Below are positions 40,153 to 48,343 of a stretch of DNA of 48,343 bases, one piece after another. The stretch spans positions 1,372-49,714 of the forward strand of contig JALHQH010000071.1 in NCBI GenBank assembly GCA_022842065.1, read 5' to 3'. A model generated the notes under the pieces. The model was not told where the DNA came from, did not search any database, and worked only from the letters and a program-made list of their open reading frames with translations. The DNA comes from Caldilineaceae bacterium (GTDB taxonomy: Bacteria > Chloroflexota > Anaerolineae > Caldilineales > Caldilineaceae). Within the stretch, counting starts at the first letter, position 1. Every line of letters begins with the position of its first letter. A program made the position numbers and the translations under genes.

Positions 40153-41259
40153 TCACGGTCGCCACAAGGTCGCGCCAATGTAGCGCTCGGTGTCAACGTG
40201 TTCGTTAAAGTAGTAGACGGTGACAATCGTGCCGTCAGGCCGTTGGATCGAACGCGGGTAGCCGAGATCCGAGCAGGCACCATCGTCACGCAGGTGGATG
40301 GTTTCGCCCCAGCTTTGACCGCCGTCGTCACTGAGCACGGCGCGGATGCCAAAGGGGGCGGCGCGGTAACCATAGGTGAGGCAGAGGCGGCCATCTTGCA
40401 GTTTAAGCATTGACGGCGGGTTGCCACCGGAGCCGGCATTGGGCACGGGATGGGACAACGGTTGGAAGGTCGTGCCATTGTCGGTGGAGCGGTAGAGCGC
40501 GATCCAGGTGGGTACTTCTTCAAATTCCCCTTCGCGAATGCTACAGCGAACCGCCGTGAGGATCGTATTTTGGTCGAGCCGTACGCTGGAAGGCATGATC
40601 AACTCGTCCTGCTCTGATTGCCCAACCCAGGCACCGAAGGTGAAGGTACGACCACCATCGGTGGTACGGGCCATCAACACGCCCTTGCCCTCTTCCCCCT
40701 TTTCGTTGGCGGCGGCGACAAAGATCAGACAATCGCTAGGCCCGTTGATGATTACGTCGGTGCGCGCTTCAATCCCGGTTTGGTCAAACATGGGCAGGCG
40801 GTAGGGGCCTTGCCAACTGTGCGCCCGGTCAGTTGAGAGGTAGAACCAAGGAATGGTGCCGCCGCCCAAACCGGTGCGCGCACACATCATGGCAAAGTCA
40901 GGGTGGGTAAAATCAACGTCGCCGGGGCAAGGGCCAAGTAGCGGTTCCAGCCCCAATTCAATGGCTTTGGCGACACGTAACTCGGGCACCATATGCTCAT
41001 CGGCGGAAAAGGCGCGGCCACCGGGTGAGCGGGCTGGATTGCGGATCGTGGTCCAAGTACGCCCCCCGTCGCGGCTGCGCGCTTGGAGGATATTGGCTGG
41101 TTGCGCGCGGTCACGCGTATGAAAGCCGGCCTTGGGCAGTTGAGTGCACTGCGTAAACCCGACAACCAGCTCATCTCCCCAGGCCCACATCCCATAGTTA
41201 GCCGGCCACCCAGCAAATTTACCCGCGGCGCGATAGACGATCACATGTTCTTTCTGCAT
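40153..41259 (-). CDS. Sialidase/BNR-repeat (Asp-box) family protein
   Basis: A 368-residue six-bladed beta-propeller of the sialidase/neuraminidase superfamily. Asp-box repeats are visible four times: SRDGGRTWTT, TTDGGRTFTF, STDNGTTFQP and SDDGGQSWGE. N-terminal RAAGKFAGWPANYGMWAWG and the arginine-containing FHTRDRAQPANILQARS stretch are consistent with a substrate pocket. There is no signal peptide, so it would be cytoplasmic. The sugar-acid dehydratase gene is 48 bases upstream on the same strand, and the two are probably co-transcribed. A glycosidase on sialic or uronic-acid-like sugars is likely, but true sialidase activity is not shown. Confidence 0.85.
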   Translation of the reverse strand: MQKEHVIVYRAAGKFAGWPANYGMWAWGDELVVGFTQCTQLPKAGFHTRDRAQPANILQARSRDGGRTWTTIRNPARSPGGRAFSADEHMVPELRVAKAIELGLEPLLGPCPGDVDFTHPDFAMMCARTGLGGGTIPWFYLSTDRAHSWQGPYRLPMFDQTGIEARTDVIINGPSDCLIFVAAANEKGEEGKGVLMARTTDGGRTFTFGAWVGQSEQDELIMPSSVRLDQNTILTAVRCSIREGEFEEVPTWIALYRSTDNGTTFQPLSHPVPNAGSGGNPPSMLKLQDGRLCLTYGYRAAPFGIRAVLSDDGGQSWGETIHLRDDGACSDLGYPRSIQRPDGTIVTVYYFNEHVDTERYIGATLWRP

Positions 41260-41307
41260 CGTGCTGACCTTTGTGTTGGTTGATAAGTGACGACGGACGA
41301 CTGGCTT

Positions 41308-42438
41308 TTACCGATCCTGCACCGAGCCGTCAAAGCCAAGCGGTGTGTCGAGGATCTTGTCTTTGATCGGGAAACGCAGGGCCGCCTCATTGAGTTCGAT
41401 GCCTAAGCCGGGGCCGGTGGGCACGGTCAGGTAACCATCCTTCAATTCCAGCGGTTGGACAAGCAGGTCACTTTTGGGCGGCTGGGCTTCGCCGGTGTAC
41501 TCTTGCAGGGCAAAGTTCGGGATCGCCGCGTCGAGCTGGATACAGGCGGCGGTGCTCACCGGACTGAGCGGATTATGGGGAATCACCTTGACATGTTGGG
41601 CCTCGGCCATCGCCGCGACTTTTTTACAGCCGGTCAAGCCGCCACAGAGACAGACATCCGGGCGTACATAGGCCGCGCCTTTGGCTTCGAGCAGTTGTTG
41701 GTATTCAAAGATCGAGGTAAAGCGCTCGCCGGTGGCAATTGGAATGTTACATTGCTGTTGGACATCGGCCATGCGGGCAGGGCTGTCGGGCAACATCGGG
41801 TCTTCGTAAAAGTAGGGGTGAAATTGCTCCAGCCGTCGCCCTAGCCAGATCGACTCGGCAGGATTCATCTGGCGGTGGATCTCGACACAGATATCCACAT
41901 CTTTGCCGACCACTTCCCGTACTGCGCCAACGCGACGGACGGCTTCCTCGGTCCACTCACTGTAGGATTTGTGCAAATAATAATCGGGGGCAAAAGGGGA
42001 AAAGCGCACGGCAGTAAAACCTTCCTGGGCCTTACGCTTGGCATCGGCGACCAGATCATCCAAGGTTTCGCCGTTGACATGCATGTAACAGCGCACCCGC
42101 TCACGGGTCATGCCCCCCATTAGCTCATAGATCGGCACATCTAAGCGTTTCCCTTTGATGTCCCACAGCGCAATGTCAATCGCTGAGAGTGCGCCCTGTA
42201 CCACCGCGCCAGTAAAATGGGACGAGCGATAGAGCCACTGGTAATGGTGCTCAATGCGTGAGGGATCTTTGCCCAGCAGATAGGGGGTCATCACTTCGAG
42301 CATTGTCTTCGTCGGGCGCTGCCAGCCATGCACGCCCCCTTCCCCAATCCCGATGGTGCCATCTTCACAGTAGATCTTTAAGAGCAGCCAGCGATCCCAG
42401 AGGATCGGCTCGACTTTTTCAATTTTGGTTGGTTTCAT
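41308..42438 (-). CDS. Enolase-superfamily sugar-acid dehydratase (galactonate dehydratase-like)
   Basis: A 376-residue member of the mandelate racemase/muconate lactonizing enzyme family. The N-terminal capping domain begins KIEKVEPILWDRWLLLKIYC. The barrel carries an E-x-H ligand/base motif (VCVEIHRQMNP-like, in VDICVEIHRQM), then FYEDPMLPDSP and IATGERF, which supply the metal-binding Glu residues, then VIPHNPLSPVSTAACIQLDA with the catalytic His. That His and spacing match D-galactonate dehydratase-like enzymes, which eliminate water from sugar acids using Mg2+. The gene is followed by the BNR-type gene. The exact sugar acid is not determined. Confidence 0.9.
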   Translation of the reverse strand: MKPTKIEKVEPILWDRWLLLKIYCEDGTIGIGEGGVHGWQRPTKTMLEVMTPYLLGKDPSRIEHHYQWLYRSSHFTGAVVQGALSAIDIALWDIKGKRLDVPIYELMGGMTRERVRCYMHVNGETLDDLVADAKRKAQEGFTAVRFSPFAPDYYLHKSYSEWTEEAVRRVGAVREVVGKDVDICVEIHRQMNPAESIWLGRRLEQFHPYFYEDPMLPDSPARMADVQQQCNIPIATGERFTSIFEYQQLLEAKGAAYVRPDVCLCGGLTGCKKVAAMAEAQHVKVIPHNPLSPVSTAACIQLDAAIPNFALQEYTGEAQPPKSDLLVQPLELKDGYLTVPTGPGLGIELNEAALRFPIKDKILDTPLGFDGSVQDR

Positions 42439-42647
42439 GGGTTCCTCCTTTTACCTATCCACGAAGACACACGAAGGTTTTGCTTTTTTGTGCGACTTTA
42501 TGGGAATTTGGTGTTTAACGCTCGCTTTATTTGATCGAAAAATAGAACGCAGAGTAGGTGGCACGCGGAGAGTTTCAGGACGAATAAAAATTAGCATGCT
42601 ATTTTGAACATATTTGTGCCATAGCCATGGGGAGTATCCTGAAAATA

Positions 42648-42697
42648 GCCACCGATAAACACGGCTACTTGTTTCTTTCGCGGTGTTTATCGGTGGC
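42648..42697. repeat. 15-bp inverted repeat (GCCACCGATAAACAC)
   Basis: The arms at 42648-42662 and 42683-42697 are exact complements. The wording is close to the GCCACCAATGAACGCAGATAAACAC arm of the 2062-2130 hairpin. The 42439-42785 gap contains this and the next palindrome, and no gene I can support. Confidence 0.7.
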
Positions 42698-42715
42698 AAT
42701 ATAAAGGTAGGATTT

Positions 42716-42763
42716 ACGTCGCTTGTGCTGGTCGAAGCCGGCTTCGACCAGCACAAGCGACGT
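42716..42763. repeat. 48-bp perfect palindrome without loop
   Basis: Each 24-base half (ACGTCGCTTGTGCTGGTCGA at its start) is the exact complement of the other, meeting at 42739/42740 in GCC|GGC. It is located 22 bases after the stop of the Hsp70 gene (minus strand). There is no T-run, so it is not a normal terminator. Long palindromes without a spacer are usually unstable in cells, so its perfect state suggests recent origin or selection. Confidence 0.85.
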
Positions 42764-42785
42764 GTATATCCAACTTGCTGTTTTG

Positions 42786-44534
42786 CTATTCCTCTTCCGC
42801 CGCAACCAGCAGATCAACCAACTCATCGCTGGCGGTTTGCAGCGCATCGGTATCATCTTCCTGGGCCGCGTCATAAACGGCGTCGATGGCAGCGAGGATC
42901 TTGCCGCCCATGTCGCTATCAGGACCGATGCTCTCCAACACGACGCGTGCCCGGTCTAATAGCGCCCGTGTCTCTTCGTCAAAGGTGATTGGCGCGGTCG
43001 CGTAATCGTCGCTCAACCGGCTTTGACTGGCGGCGATCTGTTCGGGGGTAAGGCGTTGGCGGTCGGCGGTTAGCCTTTCGCTCTGTTGTTTGCCGGTCGC
43101 CCGCTCGGTGACGGTAACCTCGAGAATGCCGTTGATATCGAGCTGAAAGTTGATCGTCACCTGGGCCAACCCATCGCTGGCATTGGGGGTCAGATTCTCC
43201 ACCATAAAATCGCCAAGCAGCACATTGTGCGAGGCCAACTGCTGTTCGCCCTGATAGACCTTGACGTGGATCGTCTCCTGGCCAGGGAACATGGTAGTGA
43301 AAATCTCGCTCTTTTGCACGGGGATGGTGGCGTTGCGATGGATCAACGGCACAAATTGATCGGTGTTCAGTTGGCCGGCCATGTTGATGCGCGCCGTCTC
43401 AATCCCCAGCGACATCGGCGTCACATCGACCAGGATCGCGTCGATCTCTTCACCGGCGATGATGCCGGCCTGCACCGCCGCGCCAAGCGCCACCGCGGCG
43501 TCGGGGTCGATCTCCATGTGGGGATCCTGCGCCATCCGTTCGGCGACCATCGACCAGACCGCAGGAATGCGGGTTGAACCACCGACGAGCAATACGCGGT
43601 CAATATCGGTGGCTTGGAGGTTGGCATCATCCAACGCCTTATCGATGGCCACCAGGGTACGATCAAGCATATCCTCAATCGCTTCGACAAATTCGCTGCG
43701 TGAGACTTCGCGACGCAGGTGCAGGGCATTGCCAGCGTCATCCTGGGCAATATATTCAAGGGACACGGTGGTAATCGGTTCCGAGGAGAGCCGGATTTTG
43801 GCTTCTTCGGCCTCGCGCAACAACCGGGCCCACGCCTGGTGATCGTCACGCAGGTCGATCACATGTTCTTCCATAAATTCGTCGGCCAGGAGGATTGCCA
43901 ACTGTTCGTCAAAATCATCACCGCCGAGAAAGTTGTCACCGGCGGTGGCGAGCACATCGACCACCCCCATGTTGAGTTCGATAATCGAGACATCAAAGGT
44001 GCCACCGCCCAGGTCATAGACGAGAACGCGCAGATGCTCATCAGGGTTAACACCATAGCCATAAGCGAGCGCGGCCGCGGTCGGTTCGTTGATAATGCGC
44101 TCAACAGTGAGGCCGGCAATCGTCCCCGCTTCGATGGTTGCTTGGCGTTGCACCTCGTTGAAATAGGCCGGCACGGTGATCACGGCCCGGTTAACAGTTT
44201 CGCCTAAGGCGCGTTCGGCCGCTTCTTTGATCGCGCGCAAAATAAAGGCGGAGATCTCTTGGGGGGTATAACTTTTCCCCGCCATACTCACCGTTTCATC
44301 CTTGCCCATCTTGCGCTTGATCGAGCGCACGGTGCGGTCGGGGGAAATGACCCACTGATTACGCGCTGGGGTGCCGATCAGTAGCTCATCTTGGGGGGAG
44401 ACGCCCACCACCGAGGGTAAAAGCCGTGCACCCTGCACATTGAGCAGGATCGGCGCACCCGCCCGGATGACGCCTAATACAGAATTGGTGGTGCCAAGAT
44501 CGATGCCGATGATTCTGCCGGTACGTTCACTCAT
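42786..44534 (-). CDS. dnaK: Hsp70/DnaK-type chaperone (accessory operon)
   Basis: A 582-residue Hsp70. The ATPase domain shows [69 protein letters not shown] and [20 protein letters not shown]. The substrate domain follows ([40 protein letters not shown]). The lid is short and the C-terminus ends LVAAEEE, without the usual EEVD or KDKK tail, giving about 30-60 fewer residues than standard DnaK. It is the last gene of the TPR > J-like > GrpE-like > Hsp70 unit, 13 bases after the GrpE-like stop. The ATP-driven foldase role is sure by family; that it serves special clients through the TPR protein is inferred. Confidence 0.95.
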   Translation of the reverse strand: MSERTGRIIGIDLGTTNSVLGVIRAGAPILLNVQGARLLPSVVGVSPQDELLIGTPARNQWVISPDRTVRSIKRKMGKDETVSMAGKSYTPQEISAFILRAIKEAAERALGETVNRAVITVPAYFNEVQRQATIEAGTIAGLTVERIINEPTAAALAYGYGVNPDEHLRVLVYDLGGGTFDVSIIELNMGVVDVLATAGDNFLGGDDFDEQLAILLADEFMEEHVIDLRDDHQAWARLLREAEEAKIRLSSEPITTVSLEYIAQDDAGNALHLRREVSRSEFVEAIEDMLDRTLVAIDKALDDANLQATDIDRVLLVGGSTRIPAVWSMVAERMAQDPHMEIDPDAAVALGAAVQAGIIAGEEIDAILVDVTPMSLGIETARINMAGQLNTDQFVPLIHRNATIPVQKSEIFTTMFPGQETIHVKVYQGEQQLASHNVLLGDFMVENLTPNASDGLAQVTINFQLDINGILEVTVTERATGKQQSERLTADRQRLTPEQIAASQSRLSDDYATAPITFDEETRALLDRARVVLESIGPDSDMGGKILAAIDAVYDAAQEDDTDALQTASDELVDLLVAAEEE

Positions 44535-44547
44535 AGAAAGCTAGTCC

Positions 44548-45597
44548 TTACTCTGCGGGTTGACGCGCCACCACAACCTCGGCGTAGCGCAAAATGCGAT
44601 CCTGGCGACGGTAGCCCTGGCGCAGTACGCGCACGACGGTATTGGGGGCGACATCAGTCCGCTTTTCTGCCTCCAACGCCACATGCAGCTTGGGGTCAAA
44701 AGGCTGATGAAGGGCATCGATTGGCTCAATTTCTTCGGCAGCCAAAAGCGCCTTAAAGCGATCCTGAACCAGCCGCAACCCTTGCAACCAAGCGCGTGTC
44801 CCCTCGTGCAGTTCCTGTAAAAGGGCACGTTCGGGGGGGGCGGCAGGTGGCGTAGCTGGGGCCATTGGCTGGGCGGGTAATGCGGTAGGGGCCGGCGCAA
44901 AAAGACGTTGCCAAAAAGTCGTCGGGGCCGCAGGTGGCGCAGCAATCGGTGCGGCAGCGGCGGGTGTGGTGGCTAAGGTAACAATGCGCGCCTGTTGGCG
45001 CGTGAGCAGTGCTTCGCCATTGACCAGCGCCAGGTCAATGCTGTCGAGGGCCGGCAGCAATTCGGCCCCAAATTCGACACGTGCATCGGCGCGCACTTGG
45101 TTCAGCCGTTCACTTTGGCGCACATCAGTTGTCTGCTGGAACTGTTCACGCCGGGTGGCAAGCTCGCGCAGTGCGGCTAGTGCACTCTCCACCTGCTGCT
45201 CTTTGCTTTCGGCCAGGGTATTACCCTTGAACTGCGTACGTGTCAGCTTTTTCACCCCGTCGGCCAGTTCATCGATCTGGCTCTGACTGGCGACGACGGC
45301 AATCAGCCGTTCCAATTGCTCTTGTTGTGCAGCACTACGGGCGATCTGTTCAAAGCCTTCTTGCATGCCATCAAGGGCCGTGGAAAGCATGGCCAGATGT
45401 TCATAGATCGGCTGCATCGCGGCACGGTCGGTGAAATGATGAACCAGCGTTGCCACCTGTTGGCTGCTCTGTTCGCTCTCCGCGCGTAAAACATCCACAG
45501 TCTCTTGTAGTTGCGCAAGTTGGTTACCCAGTTGCAACAGGCGTTGTTGGGCCTGAGCCACCGTTTGGCTCTCGGCAGAATGCAGCAGATCGCTCAC
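44548..45597 (-). CDS. grpE: GrpE-like nucleotide-exchange factor with long coiled-coil N-terminus
   Basis: A 349-residue protein. About 200 residues of coiled coil come first (TVAQAQQRLLQLGNQLAQLQ, HLAMLSTALDGMQEGFEQIA, VESALAALRELATRREQFQ). A Pro/Ala-rich linker follows (APAPTALPAQPMAPATPPAA). The last 80 residues carry the GrpE head pattern (LRLVQDRFKALLAAEEIEPI, ALHQPFDPKLHVALEAEKRT, NTVVRVLRQGYRRQDRILR). GrpE normally has about 190-220 residues, so the N-terminal part is unusual and might bind a membrane or partner. The start overlaps the J-like stop as ATGA. It exchanges ADP on Hsp70, by family knowledge. Confidence 0.88.
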   Translation of the reverse strand: MSDLLHSAESQTVAQAQQRLLQLGNQLAQLQETVDVLRAESEQSSQQVATLVHHFTDRAAMQPIYEHLAMLSTALDGMQEGFEQIARSAAQQEQLERLIAVVASQSQIDELADGVKKLTRTQFKGNTLAESKEQQVESALAALRELATRREQFQQTTDVRQSERLNQVRADARVEFGAELLPALDSIDLALVNGEALLTRQQARIVTLATTPAAAAPIAAPPAAPTTFWQRLFAPAPTALPAQPMAPATPPAAPPERALLQELHEGTRAWLQGLRLVQDRFKALLAAEEIEPIDALHQPFDPKLHVALEAEKRTDVAPNTVVRVLRQGYRRQDRILRYAEVVVARQPAE

Positions 45598-45944
45598 GAT
45601 TGAAAGTCCTTTGCTGGCGCGGTCGCCACTAGCTCGACGGCAAACAAGCAGAGATCCTCGTTGTGGAGGGCCAGGTCATAGCTCGGCCGGCGGCGGTTGG
45701 GTAGGGGTGGTGGCGGCTGTAAGAGAAAGAGATCAATACGGGCGCGACTTTCTGGGGTACGCAGCTGATCATAGGCCGCGCGAATCGCTTGAAATTTTAC
45801 CGGCTCGCGCTCGGGGGGAAATTGACGGACCAGCGTAAAATAGGCGCGCTTGATCTCCGCGTCACTGGCATTGCGCGCAATTTGCAACACCCGATAGGGA
45901 TCAGGAGCAACGGTATTTGGCTTAAAAAAATCAGCGGAAGGCAT
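45594..45944 (-). CDS. J-like co-chaperone lacking the HPD motif
   Basis: A 116-residue protein with a J-domain-like helical hairpin (DPYRVLQIARNASDAEIKRA, then YFTLVRQFPPEREPVKFQAI, then RAAYDQLRTPESRARID). The tripeptide between helices II and III, His-Pro-Asp in true J proteins, reads Phe42-Pro43-Pro44 (RQFPPER). It has a short C-terminal tail (DLCLFAVELVATAPAK) and no zinc or substrate domain. HPD is essential for stimulating Hsp70 ATPase, so this is either a variant J subfamily using 'F/YPPE' or a non-stimulating adaptor. It is coupled at both ends: it overlaps the TPR gene by 14 bases and the GrpE-like gene by 4. Confidence 0.85.
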   Translation of the reverse strand: MPSADFFKPNTVAPDPYRVLQIARNASDAEIKRAYFTLVRQFPPEREPVKFQAIRAAYDQLRTPESRARIDLFLLQPPPPLPNRRRPSYDLALHNEDLCLFAVELVATAPAKDFQS

Positions 45945-48285
45945 TGAAGAAATCGTCCCCTAAATCATCCAGGTCAAGATCAAAGTCATCATCGTCATCA
46001 TCAAAATCGTCATCACCGAAGAGCGCGGCAAAGGGATTAAAACCGCCGCCGCGTACCCCTGGCCCGCCGCCAAAGATCGAGAAGAGCCCCTGGAATGAAA
46101 TCCGCTCTTCAAACGCTTCGGCCAGCATGACTACCCCGACCTCGCCGGCTTTCGTGGCATTGGCTTTCGCTTTGTTTAGCGCCGTGCGCACAGGGCCAAG
46201 CTTTTCCTGATTGGCGGTGAATTTTTGTATAGCGTCAATATATTCGGGTGCCCCACTTTTGGGGTGTTGACTGCTGATCCGTTGGGCATAGCGCGCAGCC
46301 AACGTTGCCGACTCTTCGGCGTCAGCCGCACTCCAGATCAGCAACAGGACTGCCACGGGACTATCTTCGCCACGCATGGGCTGCGCCAGTTCGATCGCGA
46401 TCTGCCAGAAGAACTCGGCCCAGTCATCACCAAGCTTACAATGTAAAACCTGGGCACCTTGGCTGACCCAGAAGGCGGGGCGTACGCCTTGAATCTTGCG
46501 CACTTGCGGCATGAGTTCGCGCACCAGGTCGCCACCATCAACATGGAGCAGTTCATGAAGCGCCACGCTGACGATCTGCAAATCGGTGGGGGCTAGTTGG
46601 ATCGCCTGGTGGAAATGGGTACGGGCCGCAGCCTTATCATTATTTGCTTGATAGCGACGGCCTAAGGTCAGCAGCAACTGGGGCTGGCGCGGTACTGCAG
46701 CCAGGCCATCCTGCAAAATCTGGATCGCCATTTTGTGATCCAGCCGCTTATGTGCGCTGTAGTAGCGCTGAAAGAGGAAAGGCTCTTCGGTAATTGAAAT
46801 ATACAGTTGGGCCAATGCCTGGCGGGCATCCTCATTCGTCGGCTCCAGCGTGAGGACCCGTTTCCAGATCGGCATCGCATCGCGATCCCAACGATTAGTC
46901 GATAAAAAGCCTTTGCGGACTAGTGCCGGCACATAATCCCCATCTTGCGCCAGGATGCGGTCGATCTCATTTTCGGCGGCGTCGATGCGATCCTCACTCA
47001 TTAACAACTGCACCAGATCAAGGCGCGCTTTGAGATCGGCCGGCGCATACTTCACCGCATTTTTCAGACAGGTAATCGCTTCTTCGCTGTCGGTCAGACG
47101 CACGTAACAGTGGGCGGCGCGCTGCCAGATCGCCGCGACTTGCGTGTCAGTCAAATAATCAGGGTGATCTTCTTTGCGTGGGCGGCGGCGCACCATCTCG
47201 CGCCAGGCGGTGGCGGCCTGGCCCCAATCTTCGCAAGCCTCTGCGGCCAGCGCCAAATTTTGGGAGAGCAGCCGACTTTTGATCAAGCCATCAGCCGCTT
47301 GAAAATAGCCATAAGCGAGCGGCCACTGGGTCTCCTGCGCCGCATCAAAGCCCAGTTGAAAGTAAGCATGGCCGGCGATTTCACCAAAAGTGCCATCCAT
47401 CTCATCCGGTTTCGTATCCAACCGGGCCTGTTCATAGAGCGCGACAATCCCTTGCCAATCAGCCGCTTGGGCAAGCGCCGTGGCGCGCTCGCGCCGGCTG
47501 AGGCGTAGATTATCAACTAACCAGGGAGTGGCTAAATGATCGGCCAGATCGCTCCAGACTGTTTGTGCTGCGAAACTGTCGCCCTGGCGCAAAGCCAGTA
47601 ACCCTTGGGCATAGTGCAAAATTGGATTCGCAGCCAAGGTTGGGTTGTTGGCCAGTGCACTTTCAAAAGGCGCAACCGGTGCCGAACTATTGCTGCTGCT
47701 CAGTTGCAGAAGTAATGCCCAAAGTTCGGCCTTGCCAAGCAATTCCTGGTCGGCCACACTTTTGGCATCCGCTTTGCCCTGTTGCACTTGAGCCAGCAAA
47801 GACAATGTATTGCGCTCTACGGGAGAAAAACCTTGGGGATTAAAGGGTTGACCGGCGGCAACTTTGCCCAGTTCACGCAGGAAGGGCAAATCGGGGTGGG
47901 TTTGATCGTTTTCTGCGGCCGCACGTAAGGCTTTGGTGGCGGCATCGATCTGGCCCATGCGCCAGAGGGTAAGACCACGGTGATAGTGCAAGCGGGCCTG
48001 GTGAGGTGCCTGTTGAATCGCCTGATCCAGCAACGCCAGTCGTTCCCAAGGTGGTTTTGCGACCGCTTGGCGGAAATAGATCTCTGCCAATAACGCACTA
48101 GCCCGTTGTTGGGTTTCGCCATCAGTGCCGGCCCGCTGAGCCGCGCTGGCAGCCGTTAGCGCCTTGGGCAGATCATTGGCTTTGAGCGCCGCTGCTGCCT
48201 CTTGTAGACGAGCGGCAGCACGCGAAGCTTTTTGTTGAGCACCTTTGGCCGCGACTTTTTTGCGCTGATTTCGTTGTTTGGCCAT
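45931..48285 (-). CDS. TPR-repeat scaffold protein, first gene of the Hsp70 operon
   Basis: A 784-residue cytoplasmic protein built mostly of tetratricopeptide repeats (ARLHYHRGLTLWRMGQIDAA, PADLKARLDLVQLLMSEDRI, QPQLLLTLGRRYQANNDKAA, AARTHFHQAIQLAPTDLQIV). The N-terminus is strongly basic (MAKQRNQRKKVAAKGAQQKA). The C-terminus is Gly-rich (GGGPGVRGGGFNPFAALFG), then very acidic (DDDFDDDDDDFDLDLDDLGD), ending FFNAFR. TPR proteins often present clients or bind Hsp70 tails. Its end overlaps the J-like gene by 14 bases. ATG 48285 has no clear ribosome site, so leaderless or weak initiation is possible. The specific function is unknown. Confidence 0.88.
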   Translation of the reverse strand: MAKQRNQRKKVAAKGAQQKASRAAARLQEAAAALKANDLPKALTAASAAQRAGTDGETQQRASALLAEIYFRQAVAKPPWERLALLDQAIQQAPHQARLHYHRGLTLWRMGQIDAATKALRAAAENDQTHPDLPFLRELGKVAAGQPFNPQGFSPVERNTLSLLAQVQQGKADAKSVADQELLGKAELWALLLQLSSSNSSAPVAPFESALANNPTLAANPILHYAQGLLALRQGDSFAAQTVWSDLADHLATPWLVDNLRLSRRERATALAQAADWQGIVALYEQARLDTKPDEMDGTFGEIAGHAYFQLGFDAAQETQWPLAYGYFQAADGLIKSRLLSQNLALAAEACEDWGQAATAWREMVRRRPRKEDHPDYLTDTQVAAIWQRAAHCYVRLTDSEEAITCLKNAVKYAPADLKARLDLVQLLMSEDRIDAAENEIDRILAQDGDYVPALVRKGFLSTNRWDRDAMPIWKRVLTLEPTNEDARQALAQLYISITEEPFLFQRYYSAHKRLDHKMAIQILQDGLAAVPRQPQLLLTLGRRYQANNDKAAARTHFHQAIQLAPTDLQIVSVALHELLHVDGGDLVRELMPQVRKIQGVRPAFWVSQGAQVLHCKLGDDWAEFFWQIAIELAQPMRGEDSPVAVLLLIWSAADAEESATLAARYAQRISSQHPKSGAPEYIDAIQKFTANQEKLGPVRTALNKAKANATKAGEVGVVMLAEAFEERISFQGLFSIFGGGPGVRGGGFNPFAALFGDDDFDDDDDDFDLDLDDLGDDFFNAFR

Positions 48286-48321
48286 GATTGTTCGTGGTTA
48301 TGGTGTGGCAGAACGGGCGTC

Positions 48322-48343
48322 GGTCAGGGCGCGTGCCCTGACC
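48322..48343. repeat. Inverted repeat at the window edge
   Basis: GGTCAGGGC (48322-48330) and its complement at 48335-48343 have a 4-base loop. It may be one arm of a larger intergenic repeat that continues beyond the window, upstream of the TPR gene. Confidence 0.5.

Noticed and set aside
1..48343. Alternative genetic code with TGA as Trp/Gly/Cys
   Set aside because: TGA ends good genes at 25907-25909 and 45594-45596, and Trp is encoded by TGG throughout.
1..48343. CRISPR array, tRNA or rRNA genes
   Set aside because: No regularly spaced direct repeats of CRISPR type and no cloverleaf-like stretch with a TTC-arm was recognised on reading; a tRNA scan was not possible here.

Overview
The window is about 48 kb of moderately GC-rich bacterial DNA, without any rRNA or tRNA gene that I can see. 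The gene mix suggests a Chloroflexota bacterium (Anaerolineae/Caldilineae-like). It includes a lipoprotein with long Thr/Pro 'TPTP' linkers, 7TM-DISM sensors ending in a Cys4 tail, sugar-catabolic GH/LacI genes, a tungsten/molybdenum aldehyde oxidoreductase, DUF433 and DUF5678 small genes, and many hairpin repeats of the 'AACGCGGAT' and 'GTGACAAGG' kind. This placement is an inference from gene content; no marker gene settles it.

Region by region: 0.2-7.3 kb is carbohydrate-related, with a nucleoside deaminase, a LacI repressor, a glycoside-hydrolase-like protein, an HNH nuclease with a small partner, and a GH42 beta-galactosidase broken by one in-frame TGA exactly where a conserved Cys is expected. 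From 7.5 to 10 kb an aldehyde:ferredoxin oxidoreductase gene faces a two-gene MoaD-type sulfur-carrier module. From 10.1 to 14.5 kb lie envelope proteins, an AT-rich unknown gene with an HExxH motif, and a YpfJ-type metallopeptidase.

From 14.7 to 24.3 kb is an accessory, defence-like island of decayed and intact modules. It holds three fragments of one HNH nuclease family, a retropepsin/DUF5678 pair, a PD-(D/E)XK-like protein with a small partner, a 739-residue CHAT (caspase-like) protein, a frameshifted copy of the small partner beside a DUF433 gene, a GmrSD-like DUF262/HNH protein with a 107-residue partner and a DUF5655 remnant, and a YdcF-type protein. From 24.4 to 27.4 kb there is a tandem duplication of 7TM-DISM sensors without a kinase domain.

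From 27.6 to 36.7 kb are an AraC-GNAT fusion, two MFS exporters, a nucleotidyltransferase (DUF6036-like) pair that looks like a toxin-antitoxin module, a GyrI-like protein, an ECF sigma factor with a zinc-ribbon C-terminal half behind a perfect 18-bp inverted repeat, a MITE-like 144-bp element, two look-alike terminators, and a TrmH/SpoU rRNA methyltransferase.

From 36.8 to 42.4 kb are catabolic genes on the minus strand: a fused A+B CoA-transferase and a thiolase that together could finish the beta-ketoadipate (or another 3-oxoacid) pathway, then a BNR/sialidase-like protein and an enolase-superfamily sugar-acid dehydratase. From 42.8 kb to the end is a tightly coupled minus-strand operon, TPR protein > J-like protein without HPD > GrpE-like protein > Hsp70. 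It looks like a self-contained accessory Hsp70 machine and is the most system-like novelty in the window. Hairpin repeats sit in nearly every larger intergenic gap, and two of them bracket the CoA-transferase gene.
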